This document shows positions 36,914 through 45,330 of a stretch of 64,000 nucleotides of DNA, one piece after another. Numbering within the stretch: position 1 is the stretch's first letter; each line of letters starts with the position of its first letter. The position numbers and the translations under genes are program-made. The notes under the pieces are model-generated. The model had not been told where the DNA came from. It did no database searches and saw nothing but the letters and a program-made list of their open reading frames with translations. The DNA comes from Ga0077560 sp046330435 (lineage in GTDB: Bacteria; Actinomycetota; Thermoleophilia; Miltoncostaeales; Miltoncostaeaceae), in NCBI GenBank assembly GCA_046330435.1, contig JAXLST010000020.1, forward strand, positions 35,666-99,665, in the 5' to 3' direction.

Positions 36914-39070
36914 TCATGGGGCGGTGCTGACCACCAGGCCCGGGACCAGGTCGGCGCCGGTGAGCGTGCCGTCCCGGATCTCCTCCGGGCCGATGCCCTC
37001 GCCCAGCCGGTGGATGAGCTCGTTCGCCCGCTTCACCGCGGCCTGGCTGATCCGCTGGTTGATGAGCAGCTGGTTCACGCTCAGGGTCACCTTGGACGGG
37101 TCCCCGGGGCTCGGCGGCGCGATGCTGGTCACGCTCGCCGCCACCGGCGCCGCGACCGGGGTGAAGAGCACCGTCGTCCCGGCCCGCAGCTGGGCGCGTC
37201 CCACCTGGGCGTCGCGGATGTCGCCGCCGGTCAGACCGGCGTCGAGGCGGGCCCTGAGGCCGTTGAGGCGCCGGATCGCCGCCTGGCTGATGCGCTGGTT
37301 GATGAGCAGCTGGTTGACCGTGAGGGTCACCTTCGACGGGTCGCCCGCCACCGCGGCGGGGACCTCCACGGGCCTGGGGTTCGGCTGCGCGTACGTCGCC
37401 GGGGCGCCCGTGTACCCGCCGATCGAGCCGGTCGCCAGCTCCTCCGGGCCCAGCGCCGCCTGGCACAGGTCCCGGGACTCCACACCCGCATCCAGCCAGG
37501 CCTGCACGCCGTTGGCCCGCCGGATCGCCGCCTGGTCGATGCGCTGGTTGATGAGCAGCTGGTCGACGCTGAGGGTGATCTTCGACGGGTCCCCCTTCGG
37601 CGGGTCCACGAGCGGCGGGGTGGCCCTGCAGAGCGTCGCCGTCAGCGTTACCGGCGTGCCGGCGCCGAACCGCTTGGTGAAGACCTCGAAGTCGCCGCTG
37701 TGCGCCGGCGTGGCGAGGCCGTCACCCCACCAGGCGACCTGGTACCGGTTGTCGGCCGGCGAGTAGGCCACCGCGGCGCCCGAGACGTGAGGGGTGAGAT
37801 CGCCGTCCGTCGTCGTGACCGACACGCGCAGGTCGTTGCCGTCCAGCTCGACGCCGGCACCCGACACGCGCTGGGCGAAGACCTCCTCCTTGCCCTTGGT
37901 GAGCGGCGCGGTGTCGTCGTCCCCGGTCCATGCGACCAGGTACTCGTTCGCGCGCTCGTTCACACTGATGTCCGGCTCGAAGGCGACGTACTGGAAGTCC
38001 CCGGGGGTCCCGGCGTCCGAGATGCGCTGGTCGTCGGTCCCCACCTCGGTGCCGTCGGATGCGAGGCGCTGCAGGAAGATCTCCGTCTCGCCGGACACCA
38101 TCGGCGCGGTGTCGTCGTTGCCCGACCACACCACCGCGTACTCGTCGGTGACGGGGTCGTAGGCCACGGACGGGTCGGTCGCGTCGTAGTTCTGATCGCC
38201 GGCCGGCCCGGCATCCGAGATCCGCTTGTCGTTCTCACCGATCTCGGTGCCGTCACCGGACAGGCGCTGCACGTGGACCTCGAATTCGTTGTCCACGCGC
38301 GGCGCCGTGCCGTCGTCACCCCACCACGTCACCAGGTACTCGTCGTGGGCCGCGTTCCAGGCCACCTTCGGGAGGAACGCAGACGCGTTCGCATCGCCGT
38401 CGGTGCCCATGTCGGAGATGCGGATGTCGTCGGGCCCCACCTCGGCGCCGTGCGCGGCGATCCGCTGCCCGTAGACCTCGTACTCGTTCAGCACCAGGGA
38501 GCCACGGTCGTCGTCGCCCTGCCACACCACGAGGTACTCGTTGCGCGTCTGGTCGTAGGCGATCTCCGGGTCCTGGGCGCCGTTCGTGCCCGGCCGCATC
38601 GACGAGATGACCATGTCGTCGCCGATCTCCACGCCGGCCGCGGACAGGCGGTGCACGACGACCTCGGTGCGGCTCCCGCGCGTCCTGGTGTAGGCCAGCA
38701 TGTACTCGTTCGCGACGGGGTTGTAGGCCGCCGACGGGTCGGTGATGGACGCGCCCTTGTCGCTGATGTGGAACTCGTCGCCCACCGGCAGGCCGTCCTG
38801 GCCGACGAGGCGCCCCTGCACGTAGGTGCCGGCGGCGGAGTGGTACCAGGCCACGAGGCGCTCGCCGGTGCGGGTGTTCACGGCCACGGCGGGGGAGGTG
38901 GACTGCGCATTGATCTCCCCCTCGACGCCGGTGACCGACAGGCGGACCTGGGGGTCGAGCGGGGTGGTCGCCAGGGCGGACTGCGCGGAGGTGAATGCGA
39001 CCGCCCCGGCGCCCAGCAGGCACGCGAGGCGGGTGAAGCGGCGGGTGAGTGAACGCGGGGACCGGGTCAT
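36914..39070 (-). CDS. Secreted beta-propeller / INQRI-repeat protein, paralogue 3
   Basis: 718 residues; ATG 39070 behind GGAAAGGA. The signal peptide is around LACLLGAGAVAFTSAQSALA. Seven repeats of roughly 60 residues have the form YLVAW-x-GDDD ... E-x-QR-x-x-x-DG-x-E-x-G-x-DD-x-RISD-x-G (for example NEYLVVWQGDDDRG, DEYAVVWSGNDDTA). C-terminal units at residues 493-575, 576-655 and 656-718 each start GDPSK and contain QLLINQRI. The first carries SRDLCQAALG; the last two carry GLTGGDIRDAQVGRAQL and GIGPEEIRDGTLTGADLVPG. The end resembles the NG-x-L/DG-x-L turns of bacterial fibre proteins. Function unknown. Confidence 0.85.
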   Translation of the reverse strand: MTRSPRSLTRRFTRLACLLGAGAVAFTSAQSALATTPLDPQVRLSVTGVEGEINAQSTSPAVAVNTRTGERLVAWYHSAAGTYVQGRLVGQDGLPVGDEFHISDKGASITDPSAAYNPVANEYMLAYTRTRGSRTEVVVHRLSAAGVEIGDDMVISSMRPGTNGAQDPEIAYDQTRNEYLVVWQGDDDRGSLVLNEYEVYGQRIAAHGAEVGPDDIRISDMGTDGDANASAFLPKVAWNAAHDEYLVTWWGDDGTAPRVDNEFEVHVQRLSGDGTEIGENDKRISDAGPAGDQNYDATDPSVAYDPVTDEYAVVWSGNDDTAPMVSGETEIFLQRLASDGTEVGTDDQRISDAGTPGDFQYVAFEPDISVNERANEYLVAWTGDDDTAPLTKGKEEVFAQRVSGAGVELDGNDLRVSVTTTDGDLTPHVSGAAVAYSPADNRYQVAWWGDGLATPAHSGDFEVFTKRFGAGTPVTLTATLCRATPPLVDPPKGDPSKITLSVDQLLINQRIDQAAIRRANGVQAWLDAGVESRDLCQAALGPEELATGSIGGYTGAPATYAQPNPRPVEVPAAVAGDPSKVTLTVNQLLINQRISQAAIRRLNGLRARLDAGLTGGDIRDAQVGRAQLRAGTTVLFTPVAAPVAASVTSIAPPSPGDPSKVTLSVNQLLINQRISQAAVKRANELIHRLGEGIGPEEIRDGTLTGADLVPGLVVSTAP

Positions 39071-39126
39071 TCGGGAGTCCTTTCCGGGGCGGCGCCCCGC
39101 CCGAGGGGACGGGGCGCCGGGGCGGG

Positions 39127-41298
39127 TCACGGGGCGGTGCTGAGCGCCAGGCCGGGGGCCAGGTCGGCGGCGGTGAGGCCGCCGTCCCGGATCTCCTCCG
39201 GGCCGATGCCCTCGCCCAAGCGGTGGATGAGCTCGTTCGCGCGCTTCACCGCGGCCTGGCTGATGCGCTGGTTGATGAGCAGCTGGTTCACGCTCAGGGT
39301 CACCTTGCTCGGGTCGCCGGGGCTCGCGGGGGCGATGGTGGTGACGCTCGCCGCCGGGGGCGTGGTGAGCACGGGCGCGTAGACCACGGTGGTCCCGGCC
39401 AGGAGCTGCGCCCGGCCCACCGCGCCGTCCTTCACGTCGCCGCCGGTCAGGCCGGCGTCGAGCCGCGCCTTCAGGGCGTTGAGCCGCCGGATCGCCGCCT
39501 GGCTGATGCGCTGGTTGATGAGCAGCTGGTTCACCGTGAGGGTGACTTTGGACGGGTCCCCCGGCTTCGCGGCGGGGATGTCCACCGGGCGCGGGTTCGG
39601 CTCGCCGTAGGTGGCGGGCACGCCGGTCCAGCCGCCGGCGGCGCCGCTGTACAGCTCGTCGGCGCCGAGCGCCGCCTGGCACAGGTCCCGGGCCTCGACG
39701 CCGGCGTCGATCCACGCCTGCACGCCGTTGGCGCGGCGGATCGCGGCCTGGTCGATGCGCTGGTTGATGATGAGCTGGTCGACGCTAAGGGTGATCTTCG
39801 AGGGGTCGCCCTTCGGCGGGTCGGTGAGGGCCGGCAGCGTCTTGCAGAGGCGCGCCGTCGTGACGACCGGGGTCCCGGCCCCGAACCTCCGGGCGTACAG
39901 CTCGAACTCGTTGCCCGCGAGCGGCGCGACGGTGGACGCGCCGGTCCACGCCAGCTGGTACTGGTTCGCGGCGCCGTCGTAGGTCACGGCCGGGTCGAAC
40001 GCGCCCGCCGTGTTGGCGTTCTCGTCCTGCATGAACGACACGCGGACGTCGTTGCCGTCCACCTCCGCACCCGACGCGGAGAGGCGCTGGGCGTAGACCT
40101 CGTAGTGCCCGTTGCCCGTGTCGTCGCCGTGCCAGGCCACCAGGTACTCGTTCGCCCGCGGGTCGTAGGAGACGTTGCTGCCGTTCGCCCCCGGCGTGGT
40201 CGCGCCGTCGGCGCCCATGTCGGAGATGCGCTGGTCGTCAATGCCCTGTTCGACGCCGTCCCACGACAGGCGCTGGGCGAAGATCTCGGTCTCGTCCTTC
40301 ACCAGCGGCGCGGCGTTGTCGTCGCCGTCCCAGGTGACCATGAACTCGTCGGCCGCGGCGTTGTAGGCGACGGACGGGTCGGTGGCGTCGTAGTCGGCGT
40401 CGCCGGGCGGGCCCACGTCGGAGATGCGCTGGTCGTCGGTGCCGATCTCGACGCCGTCGCCGGTGACGCGCTGCACGCGGATCTCCCGCTCGTTCACCAC
40501 GTACGGGCCGGCGGCGTCGTCGGCCTCCCACGCCAGCAGGTACTCGTCGTGCCGCTCGTCCCACGCAGCGCTCACGTCCTCGGCGGCGAAGTTCGCGTTG
40601 CCGGTGGGGCCGGCGCTCGACACGCGCTGGTCGTCGGTGCCCAGCTGCGTGCCGTCCGCGGCCAGCCGCTGAATGTGGACCTCCAGCTCGTCGTCCACGA
40701 ACGCCCCGGCGTTGTCGTCGGACTCGTAGGCCACCAGGTACTCGTTGCGGGCCTCGTTCACGACGATCGCCGGGTCGCCGGCGTCGAACGCGGGGGTGCC
40801 GTTGCCCGCGGTCGTGATGCGGGTGTCGGTGCCGCGTTCCGTGCCGTCCCCGGCAAGGCGCTGGACGTAGATCTCGTACTCGCCCGCGACGGCGGTCTCA
40901 CGCTCGAACGCCACCATGAACTCGTTGGCCCTCGGGTTCCACGCGACGGTGGGCGACCCGGCGTCGAAGCCGGCATCCGAGATGGGGAACTCGGCGCCCG
41001 CCGGCTGGCCCTGCGGGTCCAGGAAGCGCCCGTAGATGCGGGCCTTCGGCGAGTTGGCGACGCGGCGCCACACCAGCAGCTGGTTGCCGGTGCGTCCGTC
41101 ACGGGCGGCGGCGACGCCGTCGACGCCGTAGTTGGTGTCACCGTCCGGTCCCGTGACGGTCGCGCGGACCTGCGTGCCCACGGGGGTGGTCGCGGTGGCC
41201 GTCTGCGCGACGGTGAACGCGACGACGCCGGCGCCCAGCAGACAAGCGAGGCGGCGGAAGCGGCGGGTGGCGCTGCGGGAAGCGGTGGTGCTGGCCAT
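39127..41298 (-). CDS. Secreted beta-propeller / INQRI-repeat protein, paralogue 4
   Basis: 723 residues; ATG 41298 behind AAGGAGA. The signal segment RLACLLGAGVVAFTVAQTAT is close to that of paralogue 3. Seven propeller strands: LLVWRRVANS, FMVAFERETA, YLVAYESDDN, YLLAWEADDA, FMVTWDGDDN, YLVAWHGDDT, YQLAWTGAST. Then RLCKTLPALTDPPKGDPSK and three INQRI units, the last almost identical in DNA to that of paralogue 3. It is the first gene of the four on this strand, so a promoter is expected in 41299-41478, where an AT-richer patch (about 41425-41450) is seen. Likely exported and cell-surface or extracellular. Confidence 0.85.
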   Translation of the reverse strand: MASTTASRSATRRFRRLACLLGAGVVAFTVAQTATATTPVGTQVRATVTGPDGDTNYGVDGVAAARDGRTGNQLLVWRRVANSPKARIYGRFLDPQGQPAGAEFPISDAGFDAGSPTVAWNPRANEFMVAFERETAVAGEYEIYVQRLAGDGTERGTDTRITTAGNGTPAFDAGDPAIVVNEARNEYLVAYESDDNAGAFVDDELEVHIQRLAADGTQLGTDDQRVSSAGPTGNANFAAEDVSAAWDERHDEYLLAWEADDAAGPYVVNEREIRVQRVTGDGVEIGTDDQRISDVGPPGDADYDATDPSVAYNAAADEFMVTWDGDDNAAPLVKDETEIFAQRLSWDGVEQGIDDQRISDMGADGATTPGANGSNVSYDPRANEYLVAWHGDDTGNGHYEVYAQRLSASGAEVDGNDVRVSFMQDENANTAGAFDPAVTYDGAANQYQLAWTGASTVAPLAGNEFELYARRFGAGTPVVTTARLCKTLPALTDPPKGDPSKITLSVDQLIINQRIDQAAIRRANGVQAWIDAGVEARDLCQAALGADELYSGAAGGWTGVPATYGEPNPRPVDIPAAKPGDPSKVTLTVNQLLINQRISQAAIRRLNALKARLDAGLTGGDVKDGAVGRAQLLAGTTVVYAPVLTTPPAASVTTIAPASPGDPSKVTLSVNQLLINQRISQAAVKRANELIHRLGEGIGPEEIRDGGLTAADLAPGLALSTAP

Positions 41299-41478
41299 GG
41301 TCGGTCTCCTTGTGCCCTGAGGTGACTGCGATGGCGTGCACCATCTCGACCGTTCGTGAAGCGCCTCCTGGGGTCCGTGTCAGCTTCCTGTCGCGGAGTG
41401 TGTGCGGGCAACCGGCGTGATGCCCGAATTGTGAAAACCAGGAAAGAGCGGTGTGCGGGATCCGCGGAGCGGAACGCC

Positions 41479-42144
41479 CTATCGGGCGAGTCCCGCCGCC
41501 CGGAGCGCCGCGTGCCGCACCGGCCCCAGACCCGGCGCCGGCAGGTCGGCGGGGTCGGCCGCCCAGCGCAGCTCGGCGACCTCCGCGGGGTCCGGCCGGA
41601 ACGCCGTCGCCGGCTCCACCGGGATGCGCAGCACCAGCGTCGCACCGCTGGGGGCCGGTCCCACCGTGAGCCACCGGCCGTCGGGTGCGCCCAGGGTGCC
41701 GGGCGGGCAGCCGAGCTCCTCGTGCGCCTCCCGCAGCGCGGCGTCCTGCAGGTCCTCGCCGGGGTGCCACGCCCCCGCGGCGGTGATGTCCCACCTGCCG
41801 CCGAACGCCACGCCATCGGACCGCAGCTGCCACAGCGACCGGCCGGCCCCGTCGTGGAGCAGCACGGCGACCGCGATGATCCCGCGGCCAGCGGGCAGCT
41901 CGGCGACGCCCTCGCGCTGGACGACGTTCCACGCGTAGGTGGCCCGGTACCAGGCGATGCCGTCCGGGCCGGCGGCCACGGGCACGGCGATGGGCCCGTC
42001 GAACATCCCGCGCCCCGGCAGCTCCGCGCGCACCCGCCCCAGCGCGGCGGCCAGCTCCGGACCCGGGACCGGCGCGGGCACCTCGGTGAGTGCGGGGACA
42101 CCGTCGAGCCGGTGGGCGCGGCAGCCGTCGCCCAGCGGCAGCAT
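41479..42144 (-). CDS. NUDIX hydrolase
   Basis: 221 residues with a complete Nudix box, GAWHPGEDLQDAALREAHEE followed by LGC, which fits G-x5-E-x7-RE-x2-EE-x-G-hydrophobic. The Nudix fold hydrolyses nucleoside diphosphates linked to other groups; substrate is not predictable. The N-terminal 50 residues (LPLGDGCRAHRLDG) are an extension outside the fold. The ATG shares one base with the stop of the upstream small membrane gene, so it is the last gene of the ThDP enzyme operon. Confidence 0.92.
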   Translation of the reverse strand: MLPLGDGCRAHRLDGVPALTEVPAPVPGPELAAALGRVRAELPGRGMFDGPIAVPVAAGPDGIAWYRATYAWNVVQREGVAELPAGRGIIAVAVLLHDGAGRSLWQLRSDGVAFGGRWDITAAGAWHPGEDLQDAALREAHEELGCPPGTLGAPDGRWLTVGPAPSGATLVLRIPVEPATAFRPDPAEVAELRWAADPADLPAPGLGPVRHAALRAAGLAR

Positions 42145-42374
42145 CAGTACACCGGCGTGTTGTCGCCCGCCAGGAATCCCAGCAGGATCCAGAACAGCAC
42201 GATGAGCACCAGCCCGGCGATGATCGCCACCCTCAGGATCCCGTAGCTGGTGAGATGCCCGTGCTCGGCGCGTTCCTCCCGGACGATCCCCCAGGTGTCC
42301 CACCCCACCTTCGCCAGCACGCCCAGCACGGCGCCGGCGATGAGGATGAGCAGGACGACGCCCTCCACGCTCAC
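42144..42374 (-). CDS. Small two-helix membrane protein (76 aa)
   Basis: Two hydrophobic segments, VVLLILIAGAVLGVLAKVGW and VAIIAGLVLIVLFWILLGFL, joined by a charged loop (REERAEHGHLTSYG). The GTG at 42374 overlaps the ThDP enzyme stop (GTGA), and its stop overlaps the NUDIX start. No family recognised. Confidence 0.65.
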   Translation of the reverse strand: MSVEGVVLLILIAGAVLGVLAKVGWDTWGIVREERAEHGHLTSYGILRVAIIAGLVLIVLFWILLGFLAGDNTPVY

Positions 42375-44041
42375 TCCCCCGCGATGACCGGGTAGCCCAC
42401 GGCGGGGGTGCGACCGGAGACGCCCGCGACCAGCACGGCGGGACCGGCCGCGGCGCGGGCGCGCAGATCCGCGAGCGCGTCGGGCAGCTCCCCGGCGTCC
42501 GCGACGCGTGCCGTGGTGGCGCCGAACCCGCCGCAGATCGCCGCGACGTCCAGCCGCGGGGCGTCGAGCGCGAGCCCGGGCCACTCGCCGTCGGGCCGTC
42601 CGGTGAGGCCCTCCATGCCGGCGCGCAGGATCTCGTAGCCGCCGTTGTCGGCCACCAGCAGCGCCACGCCGAGCCCCTCGCGGGCGGCGGTCCACAGGGC
42701 GTGGACGCCGAACAACAGGCTGCCGTCGCCCTGCAGGGCCATCACGTGCCGCCCCGGGCCGGCGAGCTTCGCCCCAACCGCGGCGGGCAGGCCCCACCCG
42801 AGTGCGCTGCCGCGGTGGGCGAGCCAGTTGCCGGGCCGGCGCGTGAGCACGGTGCGCAGCGCCCGGCCTGAGGTGAGGCTCTCGTCGACCACCAGGTCGT
42901 CGTCGTGCACGGCGGCGGCGATGGCGCGAGACAGGTCGGCCGGGCCGATCGAGTGGTCGGCCCGGGGCGCGGGCAGCCCCTGCGCGGCGGTGCGCCGCGC
43001 GACCTCGATTCCCGCCGCCGCCCGGTCCCGCCGCAGCACGACGCGGTCCGGCGCGGGGCCGAGCGCCTCCAGGAGCCGGCGCAGGGTCTCGGCGACCGAC
43101 GCGCACACACCCACGGCGGGTGTCGTGGTGCGGCCGATCTCCGCGGGGTCGACGTCGACATGCAGCAGGCGGGTGCCGTCGGTGAGGGCGGGGCCGGGGC
43201 TGTCGCCGAACACCCGGAACACGGGCATGCCGAGGGCGATCACCACGTCGTGCCCCTCCAGCGCCGGCCGGATCTGCGCGGCGAACGGCGGCAGCTGCCC
43301 CCGCCACAGCGGGTGGTCCCAGGCGAGCACCGCCCGGCTTGCCTGCGGTTCGCCCCACACCGGGGCGCCCAGCCGCTCGGCGAGCGCCGCCACCAGGTTC
43401 GACGCCCCCTCGTGCACCACGCCGTCGCCCGCCAGCACCGCGGGCCGGTCCGCGCCGTCGAGCAGCGCCGCCATCGCGGCGAGCGGCCCGGACTCCGGCG
43501 GTGGCGGCGCGTCACCGGGAACGGCGTCATGCCCCGCCGGGGCGTGCTCGACGAGCACGTCCATGGGCAGGCTCAGCAGCACGGGGCCGCGGGGCGGGGT
43601 GCGGGCCGCGCGGACCGCCGCGCGCATCGCCTCAGGCAGCTCCGAGGCCCGCGACACCTCGCCGGACCACTTCACCAGCCCGGCGACGGGGCTCAGGACG
43701 TCACCGCCCAGGAACGGGGCGGCGTCCCGCAGGGACGTGACCTGCTGCCCCACGGTCACCAGCAGCGGCGTGCGGGTGCGGGCGGCGTTGAGGATGCCCG
43801 AGACGGCGTTCGCGATACCGGGCTGCACGTGGACGTTCACGGCGGCCATGCGCCCGGACGCCTGCGCGTACCCGTCGGCCATGCCCATCACCGCCGCCTC
43901 GTGCAGGCCCAGGACGTACCGCAGTTGGTGCTGGCGCGGCAGCGCGTCCAGCAGGGGCAGCTCCGTGGAGCCGGGGTTGCCGAACAGGTGCGTCACGCCC
44001 TCGGCGGCGAGGGCGCGAAGCAGCCATTCGGCGGTGTCCAC
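42371..44041 (-). CDS. Benzoylformate decarboxylase-like ThDP enzyme
   Basis: 556 residues of the ThDP-dependent decarboxylase family, closest in pattern to benzoylformate decarboxylase (MdlC). N-terminal THLFGNPGSTELPLLDAL and LGLHEAAVMGMADGYAQASG carry the catalytic Glu and Ser positions, NVHVQPG keeps the first active-site His, and the cofactor motif is LQGDGSLLFGVHALWTAARE. The second active-site His of the Pseudomonas enzyme (in VFRYH) appears as Phe here (VFRVF), from memory of that sequence, so substrate may differ. First gene of a three-gene operon. Confidence 0.88.
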   Translation of the reverse strand: MDTAEWLLRALAAEGVTHLFGNPGSTELPLLDALPRQHQLRYVLGLHEAAVMGMADGYAQASGRMAAVNVHVQPGIANAVSGILNAARTRTPLLVTVGQQVTSLRDAAPFLGGDVLSPVAGLVKWSGEVSRASELPEAMRAAVRAARTPPRGPVLLSLPMDVLVEHAPAGHDAVPGDAPPPPESGPLAAMAALLDGADRPAVLAGDGVVHEGASNLVAALAERLGAPVWGEPQASRAVLAWDHPLWRGQLPPFAAQIRPALEGHDVVIALGMPVFRVFGDSPGPALTDGTRLLHVDVDPAEIGRTTTPAVGVCASVAETLRRLLEALGPAPDRVVLRRDRAAAGIEVARRTAAQGLPAPRADHSIGPADLSRAIAAAVHDDDLVVDESLTSGRALRTVLTRRPGNWLAHRGSALGWGLPAAVGAKLAGPGRHVMALQGDGSLLFGVHALWTAAREGLGVALLVADNGGYEILRAGMEGLTGRPDGEWPGLALDAPRLDVAAICGGFGATTARVADAGELPDALADLRARAAAGPAVLVAGVSGRTPAVGYPVIAGE

Positions 44042-44050
44042 GGCGCCCCG

Positions 44051-44356
44051 CTAGGCGAGCGGGGCCATGGTGAGGCCCGCACCGCTCAGCTGGTCCCAGT
44101 ACAGCTCCGCGATCTCGCGGTGCCCGCTCCACACCCGCGCCTGCCCGGTGCTGTGGATCTTGTTGGCCAGTTGCATGCCGCGCGCGTAGTCGACGCCCGG
44201 GATGTAGCGGGCCAGCGTTGCGGCGACGTGCTCGAAGGTGTTGTGGTCGTCGTTGAGCACGATGACGTGCGTCGACTCCCCGTACCCCCCGCCGCCGGCG
44301 GTGTCACGCTCGCGCGGCCGGATGGCCGGGGGCGTGCCGGTCTCCAGGGTCCCCAT
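44051..44356 (-). CDS. clpS: ClpS, adaptor of the Clp protease
   Basis: 101 residues: HVIVLNDDHNTFEHVAATLA, the core YARGMQLANKIHSTGQARVW and the C-terminal REIAELYWDQL. ClpS binds N-terminal degrons and hands substrates to ClpA/ClpC-type unfoldases. The N-terminal arm is about 28 residues, Pro/Gly-rich. It stands 9 bases upstream of the ThDP gene on the same strand. Confidence 0.95.
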   Translation of the reverse strand: MGTLETGTPPAIRPRERDTAGGGGYGESTHVIVLNDDHNTFEHVAATLARYIPGVDYARGMQLANKIHSTGQARVWSGHREIAELYWDQLSGAGLTMAPLA

Positions 44357-44377
44357 GGGGCGGAAGGATACCCCGGG

Positions 44378-45238
44378 CTAGGCGCCGGGCGGCAGGAGGC
44401 GGACGATGCCCGTCCACTCGCCCCGCCCGTACGTCCGCGACGAGACGCGGTCGCTGGAGTTGCCCTCCACGGTGCTGATGCCGCCGTCGGGCCGCACGCC
44501 GGTGACCACGCCGATGTGGTCGGTGAGGCCGTCGCCGTTGCGGTCGAACACCACCAGGTCGCCGGCCTGCGGCGGGGTCTCGGAGCCGGACGGCATCCAG
44601 CGGCCGGTCTGCTTCGCCCAGGACTGGACGTTCGGGACCCAGCCCTCGCCCTGCCCGGTGGGGCCGATGGGCACGCCGGCCTGCGCCGCGACCCACGAGC
44701 AGAAGTAGCTGCACCACGGGCCCACGCCCGAGTTGGCGGTGGCCGTGCGGTACTCGGCGATGCGCGCACCGTTGTTGGAGCCGGGCGGCTCCTCGGCGAC
44801 GCCGAGCTCCTGCGTGGCGATGCGCGCGATGAGCTGGCCCTGCGGGCCGGCGGTGCCGGTGGTGGTCCCGGCCGGGGCGTTCGCGACGGGCTGCGGGCCG
44901 GTGAGCGCCGTCGTGACCGGCTGCACGCCGCCCAGGACCGGGTTCGCGTACTGCGGGGACACGGTGCCGCCGCCGGTGGTGCCCTGCAGGGCGGCGAGGG
45001 CCGCGGCGGTGGCCGTGGAGGTCGAGGTGCCGAGCGGCGTGTAGGTGGCGGGCAGCACGCCGGTGGTGAGGTCGCCGAACGCCGAGCCCTGGGCGGACGC
45101 CAGCTGCTGGGCGAACGCGGACGCCGACACGCCGCTCTGCACGGAGCTGGCGGCGGTGACCGGCGTTGCGGTGGGCGCGGTGATCTCGCGGATGCGCGCG
45201 AGCGTCGCCTGGAGCCCGATTTCCTCGATCGGCTGCAC
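44378..45238 (-). CDS. CHAP-domain peptidoglycan hydrolase with flagellar-export-like N terminus
   Basis: 286 residues. The C-terminal CHAP (NlpC/P60-like) domain has its Cys in GVGPWCSYFCSWVAAQAGVP, a His in GLTDHIGVVTGV and a polar partner in TVEGNSSDRV. There is no Sec signal. The N terminus QPIEEIGLQATLARIREI, then a Ser/Thr/Ala-rich stretch with SASAFAQQLASAQG, resembles the leader of actinobacterial flagellum-associated muramidases and hydrolases. I chose GTG 45238, which has GAGGA five bases upstream; GTG 45250 is in frame but coincides with the start expected from the promoter-like element upstream. Confidence 0.8.
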   Translation of the reverse strand: MQPIEEIGLQATLARIREITAPTATPVTAASSVQSGVSASAFAQQLASAQGSAFGDLTTGVLPATYTPLGTSTSTATAAALAALQGTTGGGTVSPQYANPVLGGVQPVTTALTGPQPVANAPAGTTTGTAGPQGQLIARIATQELGVAEEPPGSNNGARIAEYRTATANSGVGPWCSYFCSWVAAQAGVPIGPTGQGEGWVPNVQSWAKQTGRWMPSGSETPPQAGDLVVFDRNGDGLTDHIGVVTGVRPDGGISTVEGNSSDRVSSRTYGRGEWTGIVRLLPPGA

Positions 45239-45255
45239 GTGAGTCCTCACCGGCC

Positions 45256-45283
45256 CCTTCGGCGGCGCGGTCACCGCACTTGA
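45256..45283 (-). promoter_or_regulatory. Sigma-28-like promoter candidate for the CHAP gene
   Basis: On the minus strand TCAAGTGC (45283-45276), 12 bases, GCCGAAGG (45263-45256). It keeps the T-x-AAG and GCCGA cores of flagellar promoters but the spacer is one base long and the -10 box is imperfect. The expected start falls at about 45250, which favours the GTG at 45238 as the translation start. Confidence 0.35.
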
Positions 45284-45330
45284 GGCCCGGACCCCCTGCC
45301 GGGCGCCGCGGCCGGGACTACCATCGTCGG

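Noticed and set aside
36900..41300. The repeated INQRI-coding DNA as a CRISPR or mobile-repeat array
   Set aside because: The repeats are in-frame coding units of different lengths without spacers or cas genes.
34721..41325. Long plus-strand open frames across the four paralogues
   Set aside because: Shadow frames; they show antisense images of the repeats and no family motifs, whereas the minus strand has signal peptides and repeats.
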